A stretch of DNA of 9,657 nt, taken from the NCBI GenBank assembly GCA_023426625.1, contig JAFAAJ010000200.1, positions 1 to 9,657 on the forward strand. The letters are read 5' to 3'. The position numbers were made by a program, and so were the translations under genes. Positions 1 to 5,800 of this stretch are shown in pieces (the first letter of the stretch is position 1; each line of letters opens with the position of its first letter). The notes beneath the pieces are model-generated. The model was not told the DNA's origin, made no database searches, and saw only the letters and a list, made by a program, of their open reading frames with translations. Source of the stretch: Bacteroidota bacterium (lineage in GTDB: Bacteria; Bacteroidota; Bacteroidia; Flavobacteriales; Weeksellaceae).

Positions 1-1
1 T

Positions 2-238
2 GGTAAAACGATCAATATTCAGGATGTTCAGGCATTTATTGATTATGCTAAAACCATCAAGGAAGGACAAAATGTTACGCTTACCGTTTTAAGGAATAAT
101 GGTACTAAAACTGAAAAAATTGACCTTAAAGGAAAAGCTGTTTTAGACAAACTGACTATGGAAAGTCTTCAGTATAAAGCTAATCCGAGTCCGGCAGAAC
201 AAAAACTGCAAACTCAGTGGCTTACGGGTAAGAAATAA
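2..238 (+). CDS. C-terminal end of a PDZ-domain protein, probably an M61-type peptidase (partial)
   Basis: An open frame enters from the left edge and ends in TAA at 236-238, giving 78 residues. The visible part begins GKTINIQDVQAFIDYAK and continues into a segment containing GQNVTLTVLRN. This is the pattern of the second half of a PDZ domain: an 'NGK-I' turn, a helix, then a 'G-V-L-V-R' strand. Such a domain ends M61 glycyl-aminopeptidase-like proteins and some aspartyl or S41 proteases of Bacteroidota. A short lysine-rich tail (LQTQWLTGKK) follows. The catalytic part lies outside the window, so the M61 assignment is inference from the PDZ-at-the-end layout and is only moderately likely. The gene converges on the histidine-kinase gene at 362, with the inverted-repeat element 244-347 between them. 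Confidence 0.55.
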   Translation, partial: GKTINIQDVQAFIDYAKTIKEGQNVTLTVLRNNGTKTEKIDLKGKAVLDKLTMESLQYKANPSPAEQKLQTQWLTGKK

Positions 239-243
239 TAAAC

Positions 244-347
244 AAGAGGCTGTCTCAAAAGGTAAATTAATGCTCTGAGAATCTCCTAAATGACAAAAGT
301 TGTCAGACAGGAGTCCGAGAGAGGGGGTACTTTTGAGACAGCCTCTT
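244..347. repeat. 104-bp nested inverted repeat / MITE-like hairpin in a convergent intergenic gap
   Basis: The ends are a perfect 18-bp inverted repeat: AAGAGGCTGTCTCAAAAG at 244-261 and its complement at 330-347. Inside it lie further nested pairings: 273-276 with 318-321, 283-287 (CTCCT) with 309-313 (AGGAG), and TGACAA 291-296 with TTGTCA 300-305 around an AAG loop. The whole element can therefore fold into one interrupted long hairpin in either strand. It fills nearly all of the space between two convergent genes. No T-run directly follows either arm, so it is not a classical intrinsic terminator, although it may stop transcripts from both sides. The ends resemble terminal inverted repeats of insertion sequences, but I see no transposase and no clear target-site duplication. 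Confidence 0.8.
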
Positions 348-361
348 CATATAAATGTATA

Positions 362-1516
362 TTATCCTTTTCTGATCGTTATTCTAAAAGTAGTCCCCTT
401 TCCTACTTCCGTTTGCGAAATTCTGATATCACCTTTATGGTATTCCTGAATTACCCTTTTCGCTAATGACAATCCTAGTCCCCAACCGCGTTTCTTCGTA
501 GAATACCCCGGTTTAAAGGCATTGACTGCTTGTTGTTTGGTCATTCCGCTTCCGGTATCTTTTACTTCAATCAGGATGTTTTTATTCCTTTCAAACACAG
601 AGATCAGCAAAGTTCCTTCTCCTCTCATGGCGTCTACTGCGTTTTTTACAAGATTTTCGATCACCCAGCTCATTAGAATTTTATTATGCGGAACCAGAAT
701 ATCGTAGGTAGGAAGATGTAAACTGAAACTGATCTTTTTTGAAACCCTCGTTTTTAAATAATCATAGTTTTCCCTGATGGTTTCATTAAAATTAAGATCG
801 TTGAGTTCAGGAACAGATCCTATCTTTGAGAACCTTTCTGAAATAGTTCGCAATCGCTCGATATCTTTCTCAATTTCATGCACTCCTTCTGATTCCGGAT
901 TTTCAAGCTTCATGATCTCCATCCAGCCGATCATAGAGGACAATGGTGTTCCGATCTGATGCGCTGTTTCTTTTGCCAGACCCGCCCACAAATATCCTTC
1001 ATCTGTTTTTTTGATAGTCCTTAAAAACCAGAATGAAAACAAAAAGTAACATAAAATAAAGAATCCTAATATGTAGGGTGAGTATTGCAGGTTGTTCAGC
1101 AACTTAGAGTTATCATAGTATACATATTGATTATTTCCATTAGAAAATTTTAGTTCTATCGGAGGATAACTTTTACCCATTTTCTTTGCCAAGGCTACTA
1201 TTTTACCAGAATCATTCTCAACTTCCTGAGAGATATTTTTATGCTCAATAGGTCTGTCATCCTTATCCAGAATAATAACCGGAATCGTGCTATTAGAACT
1301 ATAAATCTGAAGAACCAACGCCTGAACTTCCAAACTTGGAGTTGTAACTTCCTGCTGAAATTTCAATGCATTTACAAGAATATCCACTCTTTTGATTTCT
1401 TCTTTTTTCAGGTAATTGATAAGCATTGTAGAAGCGATCACAATAGTTACGATCACTATTGTCATCAGTATGAATATGATCCAGTTGTTCAGTCTGGCAA
1501 ATATGGATTTTCTCAA
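362..1516 (-). CDS. Orphan membrane sensor histidine kinase
   Basis: This 384-residue protein autophosphorylates on histidine and should pass phosphate to a response regulator that is not encoded here. A membrane segment lies at about 13-35, a roughly 110-residue periplasmic sensor region follows, and a second membrane segment lies at about 148-166. The kinase core comes next: H-box AHQIGTPLSS with His186, N-box ENLVKNAVDAM (Asn292), G1 box DTGSGM at 320-325 and G2 box GWGLGLSLAK at 344-353. No HAMP, PAS or receiver domain is visible. The start is a TTG codon (1516-1514), six nucleotides after the dacB stop and in the same frame. The next Met (residue 18) would cut into the first membrane helix, so TTG is the better choice. 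It is the last gene of the pepE-lipoprotein-dacB run and is probably translationally coupled to dacB. Confidence 0.92.
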   Translation of the reverse strand: MRKSIFARLNNWIIFILMTIVIVTIVIASTMLINYLKKEEIKRVDILVNALKFQQEVTTPSLEVQALVLQIYSSNSTIPVIILDKDDRPIEHKNISQEVENDSGKIVALAKKMGKSYPPIELKFSNGNNQYVYYDNSKLLNNLQYSPYILGFFILCYFLFSFWFLRTIKKTDEGYLWAGLAKETAHQIGTPLSSMIGWMEIMKLENPESEGVHEIEKDIERLRTISERFSKIGSVPELNDLNFNETIRENYDYLKTRVSKKISFSLHLPTYDILVPHNKILMSWVIENLVKNAVDAMRGEGTLLISVFERNKNILIEVKDTGSGMTKQQAVNAFKPGYSTKKRGWGLGLSLAKRVIQEYHKGDIRISQTEVGKGTTFRITIRKG

Positions 1517-1522
1517 AATTGT

Positions 1523-2899
1523 TTATTTTAAAACATTCAGGATTTTTTGTAATTCTGTGCTTCCGCTTCCCTGATAATTATTAATAATAATGGCAAAAAC
1601 ATATTTCTTTCCATCCTTGGATGTATGATAACCCGCATAGGACTTGGTATCTCTCATGGTTCCGCTTTTCATTTTCATTTCATTATCCTGAATTGGAAAA
1701 CCGTCATAATAAGATTCAAACCATGACTGTTTTTTGGCGTACAGCAATGCCTGAACTTCCGCTTTTGCCGAAACATAATTCTGGGGCGACAATCCGCTTC
1801 CGTCTGCAAAGTTGATCATATTCGCGTTGATTCCTTTTGATTTCCAAAATTCTTTAAGGTAAGCAACACCACTTTTAAAGCTTGGATTTCCTTTTTTCTC
1901 CTTTCCTAATGTTTTGATCAATGTTTCTCCATATAAATTGACACTTTTTCGTAAGAACCAATAAACGATTTTGTCCAGGGACGGCGACTCATAAGTTAGA
2001 ATAATATGATCTTTTGGAGTTTCCAATACCTTTTTATTCTCGATCTCAATTTGAGAACGGGTGGCAACATTTCCTGAAAATTCTATTCCGGATTCTTTCA
2101 GCCATTGTCTTACTTCTACTCCCAACTGCAAAGGAGGATTAGGTGTGGAACCGGAAACGGTAACTGTTTTTCCTGCAGGAAGAGTCCCGTTGATCAAAGC
2201 TACATCCGAATGTGGCGCTGTAAAGATCAGACTCTGATCTGAATTGCCTCCAGTTTTCAAATCATTCAGCCATTTCACTCCTTCAAGTGGGTATGAAAAA
2301 CTTATGAATTCTGTTCCGTGAATATTGATATCAAACTGATTTTCTCTCCAGTTCACCCCCCAAACTCCGGCTCCGTAATAATTTCCGAGGTCATCCCACG
2401 GCCAGCCGCCGGGAATGGTCTGATGATCAAAATAAGAATCATCAATAATCAGATCTCCTTTTATTTTTGTAATTCCGGAAGATTTAACCGCTTCTATGAA
2501 TTTCTTTTTAAAATTCTCAGGTTTATAAGCATCATAACGCCAACTTCCCAAAGTAGGATCACCGTTCGAACTAATGAAGAGGTTCCCGTTCAGGGTGCCA
2601 TCTTTGATATTCCCGGAATAGCTGGAAGTTGTTTTAAAAGTGTAGTTTTTTCCCAACGTTTCCAAAGCCGCAGCTGCAGTGAATATTTTTTGCGTGGAAG
2701 CCGTAGAAAGACCTTTATTTCCCTGATATTCATATATAAAATTTCCATTATCATCAGCCACATAAAAAGACAAATTCGAGGCAATGGCTCCTGAAGAATT
2801 CATTAGTCCTTTTACTGCAGCATCAAGTTTTTGAGCAATATTATTCTGAGCAAAAACGATCTGTGCCGATAATGTAAGGAGAAGAAACGTTTTTTTCAT
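1523..2899 (-). CDS. dacB: D-alanyl-D-alanine carboxypeptidase/endopeptidase, PBP4 type (peptidase S13)
   Basis: This exported low-molecular-mass penicillin-binding protein trims or cleaves D-Ala-containing peptidoglycan stems in the periplasm. An N-terminal signal peptide (MKKTFLLLTLSAQIVFA, cut near 17/18) leads into a 458-residue S13 protein, the usual length. All three serine-transferase motifs are present: S68-T-Q-K71 with the nucleophile Ser68, S319-V-N321, and K411-S-G413. The family signature DGSGLSPQN lies at 366-374. The long insert between the first and second motifs (about 90-310) is the typical S13 accessory region. The ATG start at 2899 lies six nucleotides after the lipoprotein stop, and the histidine-kinase gene follows after six more, so the three are almost certainly co-transcribed. 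Confidence 0.95.
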   Translation of the reverse strand: MKKTFLLLTLSAQIVFAQNNIAQKLDAAVKGLMNSSGAIASNLSFYVADDNGNFIYEYQGNKGLSTASTQKIFTAAAALETLGKNYTFKTTSSYSGNIKDGTLNGNLFISSNGDPTLGSWRYDAYKPENFKKKFIEAVKSSGITKIKGDLIIDDSYFDHQTIPGGWPWDDLGNYYGAGVWGVNWRENQFDINIHGTEFISFSYPLEGVKWLNDLKTGGNSDQSLIFTAPHSDVALINGTLPAGKTVTVSGSTPNPPLQLGVEVRQWLKESGIEFSGNVATRSQIEIENKKVLETPKDHIILTYESPSLDKIVYWFLRKSVNLYGETLIKTLGKEKKGNPSFKSGVAYLKEFWKSKGINANMINFADGSGLSPQNYVSAKAEVQALLYAKKQSWFESYYDGFPIQDNEMKMKSGTMRDTKSYAGYHTSKDGKKYVFAIIINNYQGSGSTELQKILNVLK

Positions 2900-2905
2900 T
2901 GTACT

Positions 2906-3589
2906 TTACTTTATTTCATTAATCAGAATTTTACCATTAATCTGTGAAAGTCCTGAAAATCCTGACATATCCAAAGACGCTCCCTTCACAGCTCCGTAAA
3001 AATCAATAACGTAAATTCCTGAATATTTTCGCGATATTTTCTGACTGCTTTCAGAATCTTTGTTTTTAGACATTTCAAAATCCATGATCACTTCTAATGT
3101 GATACTTTCTTTATTAATGGAAACACATTTATAACTGGTTTTAAGTGTATCAAATATCAAATCCGGCCTTGAGACTATTTCCCCTGTCCATGTATCTCCT
3201 ACTTTTATTTCCTGATCCGGCAACTCTACGACAAAGAGTTTAGGATTAATACCTCCCAGGTGGTCAACTTCACCTTCGCAATGCCCTTTCAGATCATATG
3301 TTGTATAAATTTTATTCCCTATATACCTTTGGAAATCAGCATTAACATCAGATCCCATATCCGAAGACCCGTTTATATAAGAAATATTTTCTATAGTTGT
3401 GGTCATATGGACTTTATTATCTTCATTCTCAAAATCATTACGGACTTCATAAATCAAATTCAGTCTGTCGGTGATCATGTTCATCTGATATTTTTTAGAC
3501 TGAACAGGATAGAAGATCACTTTTTTCTTTGTCTGTGTACAGCTTAAAAGAAAACCAATCAGTAAAAGAAGGTAAGCGGATTTTTTCAT
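2906..3589 (-). CDS. Hypothetical lipoprotein, possibly DUF6263-like
   Basis: The function is not recognised. The 227-residue product begins with a lipoprotein signal, MKKSAYLLLLIGFLLSC, with lipobox LLSC and Cys17 as the lipidated residue, so it should be anchored in the envelope. The mature part looks beta-rich. It contains the phrase VELPDQEIKVGDTWTGE near residues 120-136, followed by alternating strands and a glycine/serine-rich end. This 'P-x-x-x-KVGDTW' phrase is reminiscent of DUF6263-type exported proteins of Bacteroidota; that link is from memory and is tentative. The gene lies 18 nt after pepE and 6 nt before dacB on the same strand, so an envelope role connected with cell-wall or peptide handling is plausible but unproven. 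Confidence 0.8.
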   Translation of the reverse strand: MKKSAYLLLLIGFLLSCTQTKKKVIFYPVQSKKYQMNMITDRLNLIYEVRNDFENEDNKVHMTTTIENISYINGSSDMGSDVNADFQRYIGNKIYTTYDLKGHCEGEVDHLGGINPKLFVVELPDQEIKVGDTWTGEIVSRPDLIFDTLKTSYKCVSINKESITLEVIMDFEMSKNKDSESSQKISRKYSGIYVIDFYGAVKGASLDMSGFSGLSQINGKILINEIK

Positions 3590-3607
3590 AGTTATTTTTA
3601 GTCTAAT

Positions 3608-4300
3608 TTATAAAATTTGTCCCGACTCTACCTCATAAGGTTCCTTTCCTTTTTCAAAAATTCTTGTCTGTTCACTTCCTTCTACGGTAATTTTATCATC
3701 AATTCTCCTGATCCAGTTTCCTTCGCGAAGTCCAACTACTTTAAGGTCATTTTGAGTCAGAAATTCTTTGATTCTGGTTTCTCTGGTTTCTCCATTATGC
3801 TTAAGATCCGGATTTGGATCTAAATAATGCGGATTGATGTTAAACGGAACCAATCCCATACAGTCAAAACTTGGCGGATATACAATAGGCATATCATTCG
3901 TAGTCTTCATATTTTGTCCACCGATATTGCTTCCTGCACTACATCCAAGATAAGGTTTTCCGCTTTCAACATTGTTTTTTAAAACAGACATTAGGCATTC
4001 TTCATGCAGGGTTTTAACCAGTAAGAAAGTATTTCCACCTCCGGTAAAGTACCCTTTTGCCTCATTCAATGCTTTGATTTTATCATCAAATTCATGAAGT
4101 CCTTTAACTTTAATATTGATCGTATCAAAGAAAGAGCGGGCCTTTTCTGTATAGTCATCATGGGAAATTCCGCTTGGTCTTGCAAATGGAATAAAGACAA
4201 TCTCATTAATTCCTTTGTATAATTGGATCAGTTCTTCTCTTAAATATTCCAGATATTCTCCTCCGAAAAGTGTGGATGTGGATGCGAGTATAATGTTCAT
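3608..4300 (-). CDS. pepE: Dipeptidase E (PepE), peptidase S51, aspartyl-dipeptide hydrolase
   Basis: Family members cleave dipeptides with N-terminal aspartate in the cytoplasm. No signal peptide is present: the protein starts MNIILASTSTLFGGEYLEYL. At 230 residues it is one residue longer than E. coli PepE. The nucleophile elbow is GCSAGSN with Ser121, preceded by the TGGGN loop at 86-90. The other likely catalytic residues are Asp136 (TTNDMPI) and His158 (NPHYLDP). These three are each offset by one from the Ser120/Asp135/His157 triad known for the E. coli enzyme, so activity is expected. The ATG at 4300 is the obvious start. Nucleotides 4301-4358, upstream, hold most of the heptamer repeat and no recognisable promoter, so transcription may come from the DUF1905 gene. 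Confidence 0.93.
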   Translation of the reverse strand: MNIILASTSTLFGGEYLEYLREELIQLYKGINEIVFIPFARPSGISHDDYTEKARSFFDTINIKVKGLHEFDDKIKALNEAKGYFTGGGNTFLLVKTLHEECLMSVLKNNVESGKPYLGCSAGSNIGGQNMKTTNDMPIVYPPSFDCMGLVPFNINPHYLDPNPDLKHNGETRETRIKEFLTQNDLKVVGLREGNWIRRIDDKITVEGSEQTRIFEKGKEPYEVESGQIL

Positions 4301-4312
4301 TATTTTAGTTTG

Positions 4313-4368
4313 TGTGTTATGGGTTATATGTTACGGCTTCCAGGATGCGAGTTTCGGGTTATGAGTTA
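4313..4368. repeat. Degenerate 7-bp tandem repeat (eight units)
   Basis: Read on the plus strand, 56 nt divide exactly into eight heptamers with consensus NGNGTTA. Examples are TGTGTTA at 4313-4319, TGGGTTA at 4320-4326, CGGGTTA at 4355-4361 and TGAGTTA at 4362-4368. The first three and last two units keep the TTA end, while the middle three have drifted (for example CGGCTTC). The phase is never broken. On the minus strand the units read roughly TAACNCN. The last two units form the stop codon (TTA at 4359-4361 = TAA) and last codons of the DUF1905 gene, so the array has supplied its C-terminal end. Confidence 0.65.
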
Positions 4369-4853
4369 TTGATCTTTTTCCCAAAAAAATCGGTTTCACC
4401 GTTCAGATGTCTTATTATTTTATCAATATTTCTTTTAATGCTTTCTTCAGTTTTTAAATTATGAATATAACGGATGAGTTCCAGCTTTCTGGAAGGAATG
4501 AGGTTTTCAAAATTCTTTAAAGCAATGGAATCTTCACTGATCGCTCTTTCCAGTTCCGGATGTATGGGAATGCTCCTGTTCGAATCGTCATATTCAACGG
4601 AAACTTCTATCATTTCACCTATTCTTTTAGGGGAATTTTCCAACATGGTCAAATTAATGTAAAGTCTCCATTCACCAAGGTATTTCATCAGATTTTGCTT
4701 GAACTCCTTCCCATTTACGGTGCCTTTGACCGGAATAGGACTTTTATTTCTTCCGGAAGCTTCGAAAATAGTCTCCAGAATTTCTTCAGGCACAAAAACA
4801 AAAGGATTGATCCCGATGATCTCAAGCTTTGATGTAAAATGATTTTTTTTCAT
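4359..4853 (-). CDS. DUF1905 and YdeI/OmdA-type (bacteriocin-protection) domain protein
   Basis: This is a predicted cytoplasmic protein of 164 residues with no signal peptide. The N-terminal half (about 5-90) fits DUF1905, a small beta barrel: FTSKLEIIG, then NPFVFVPEEIL, KGTVNGKEF and the tail strand GEMIEVSVEYDD. The C-terminal half fits the YdeI/OmdA domain, with a DSIALKNFENLIPSRKLELI helix followed by IKRNIDKIIRHLNG. Members of this superfamily are named for bacteriocin protection or OmpD association, but the biochemical role is unclear. An in-frame TTG three codons upstream (4862) was not chosen: the ATG at 4853 matches the usual beginning of the family, and the TTG lies inside a predicted promoter -7 box. 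The gene is divergent from the transaldolase gene and precedes pepE by 58 nt. Confidence 0.82.
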   Translation of the reverse strand: MKKNHFTSKLEIIGINPFVFVPEEILETIFEASGRNKSPIPVKGTVNGKEFKQNLMKYLGEWRLYINLTMLENSPKRIGEMIEVSVEYDDSNRSIPIHPELERAISEDSIALKNFENLIPSRKLELIRYIHNLKTEESIKRNIDKIIRHLNGETDFFGKKINNS

Positions 4854-4859
4854 GAATAA

Positions 4860-4888
4860 CAAATTTACATTTTTTATGTCATAAGCAA
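4860..4888 (-). promoter_or_regulatory. Predicted flavobacterial promoter for the DUF1905 gene
   Basis: On the minus strand a TTG (-33 element, 4888-4886) lies 18 nt before TAAATTTG (4867-4860), which matches the Bacteroidota -7 consensus TAnnTTTG. The predicted transcription start would fall at about 4854-4856, almost on the ATG at 4853, giving a leaderless or nearly leaderless mRNA. The match is exact, but such strings arise by chance in AT-rich DNA. Confidence 0.5.
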
Positions 4889-4920
4889 GACGGAAAACTC
4901 AGGATCGGTAACTTATAAAT

Positions 4921-4930
4921 TCATAACCCG
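4921..4930 (+). repeat. Inverted partner of the heptamer-repeat end
   Basis: TCATAACCCG here is the exact reverse complement of CGGGTTATGA at 4355-4364. Extending to 13 bp (4918-4930 against 4355-4367) gives 12 matches. The preceding bases (TAACTTA at 4909-4915) also resemble the heptamer units read from the other strand. The two copies flank the DUF1905 gene in opposite orientation. Confidence 0.45.
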
Positions 4931-4959
4931 TTAAAAATTTTCCACTCACAAATATTCGT

Positions 4960-4967
4960 TATCTTTG
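4960..4967 (+). promoter_or_regulatory. Predicted -7 promoter element of the transaldolase gene
   Basis: TATCTTTG matches the Bacteroidota -7 consensus TAnnTTTG and ends 23 nt before the ATG at 4991, implying a leader of roughly 16-18 nt. There is no canonical TTG at the expected -33 position, only a T-rich stretch near 4938-4941. The divergent arrangement requires a promoter in this 137-bp gap. Confidence 0.65.
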
Positions 4968-4990
4968 CATCAATAAATCTATACTATCAA

Positions 4991-5644
4991 ATGAAATTTT
5001 TTATTGACACTGCTAATTTAGAGCAAATTAAAGAAGCTAAAGACCTTGGAATCCTGGATGGGGTAACTACCAATCCTTCATTGATGGCAAAGGAAGGTAT
5101 TCAGGGAGCGGAAGCGATCAAAAATCATTATAAGGCTATTTGCGAGATCGTAGACGGAGATATTTCTGCTGAAGTTCTTTCTACAACTTATGAAGAAATG
5201 ATCAAAGAAGGTGAAGAACTGGCTGCAATCCATCCGAATATTGTGGTTAAAATCCCAATGATCAAAGACGGTATTAAAGCATTAAAATATTTTTCAGATA
5301 AAGGAATCAAAACCAACTGCACTTTGATTTTCTCTCCCGGGCAGGCTCTTTTAGCAGCTAAAGCCGGTGCAACTTACGTTTCTCCTTTCTTAGGAAGACT
5401 AGATGATATTTCTACAGACGGATTGAACCTTATCCAGGAGATCCGCTTGATTTTTGATAATTATATGTATGAAACTGAAATCTTAGCAGCATCAATTCGT
5501 CACTCAATGCATATCATTGACTGTGCTAAAATAGGTGCAGACGTAATTACATCTCCACTGGCTCCGATTTTGAGTTTATTGAAGCATCCTTTAACGGATA
5601 ACGGATTGGCTCAATTTATCGCAGATTCTCAGAAACTGGCTTAA
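4991..5644 (+). CDS. tal: Transaldolase of the short TalC/FSA family (often annotated fructose-6-phosphate aldolase)
   Basis: This 217-residue class I aldolase-fold enzyme should move a dihydroxyacetone unit between sugar phosphates in the pentose phosphate pathway, in the cytoplasm. The Schiff-base lysine is Lys87 (VVKIPM), with Asp6 (FIDTAN) and Asn28 (TTNPS) nearby. Residues that separate transaldolase from fructose-6-phosphate aldolase all look transaldolase-like: Glu61 where E. coli FSA has Gln59, Asn109 at the Leu107 position, Ser131 at Ala129, and Phe133 (SPFLGR) at Tyr131. They correspond to E. coli TalB Glu96, Asn154, Ser176 and Phe178, with Arg136 and Ser168 matching Arg181 and Ser226. 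Activity is predicted from these positions, not shown. The gene stands alone, with its own promoter and a strong terminator. Confidence 0.95.
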   Translation: MKFFIDTANLEQIKEAKDLGILDGVTTNPSLMAKEGIQGAEAIKNHYKAICEIVDGDISAEVLSTTYEEMIKEGEELAAIHPNIVVKIPMIKDGIKALKYFSDKGIKTNCTLIFSPGQALLAAKAGATYVSPFLGRLDDISTDGLNLIQEIRLIFDNYMYETEILAASIRHSMHIIDCAKIGADVITSPLAPILSLLKHPLTDNGLAQFIADSQKLA

Positions 5645-5662
5645 TATTGACAAGCATAAAGT

Positions 5663-5696
5663 AAATCTCCCGCAACTTCGTTGCGGGAGATTTTTT
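5663..5696 (+). terminator. Intrinsic terminator of the transaldolase gene
   Basis: A perfect 14-bp stem (5663-5676 with 5680-5693, core ATCTCCCGCAAC) closes on a TTC triloop and runs into six T residues at 5691-5696. It begins 18 nt after the stop codon. Confidence 0.93.
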
Positions 5697-5751
5697 ATAG
5701 AAGAGTATCCAAATGCATTGTTTTTGCCTACAATATAATGTATATAAAAAG

Positions 5752-5781
5752 AAAAACGGGATCAACATGTCGCTGATCCCG
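5752..5781 (-). terminator. Intrinsic terminator of the GLPGLI gene (minus strand)
   Basis: On the minus strand the stem CGGGATCA (5781-5774) pairs with TGATCCCG (5764-5757) around a nine-base loop and is followed by TTTTT (5756-5752) and further T-rich sequence. It lies about 20 nt after the GLPGLI stop and closes the blaI-M56-GLPGLI block. Confidence 0.85.
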
Positions 5782-5800
5782 CTTTCATTAGAAAATTCTA

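Noticed and set aside
244..347. Calling the long inverted repeat a plain intrinsic terminator
   Set aside because: The loop region is about 68 nt long with its own nested stems, and neither outer arm is followed by a T-run; it fits a structured repeat better.
244..347. A complete insertion sequence
   Set aside because: Only 104 bp with no transposase reading frame and no clear target-site duplication in the flanks.
2590..2784. Minus-strand 64-codon frame within dacB
   Set aside because: It overlaps the intact dacB coding frame in another phase and would require a frameshift that dacB does not show.
2318..2794. Plus-strand open frame of 158 codons
   Set aside because: It lies antisense within dacB, which has all catalytic motifs; no domain or promoter supports the antisense frame.
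4854..4862. TTG start extending the DUF1905 protein by three residues
   Set aside because: The ATG at 4853 gives the usual family N-terminus, and the TTG overlaps the predicted -7 box.
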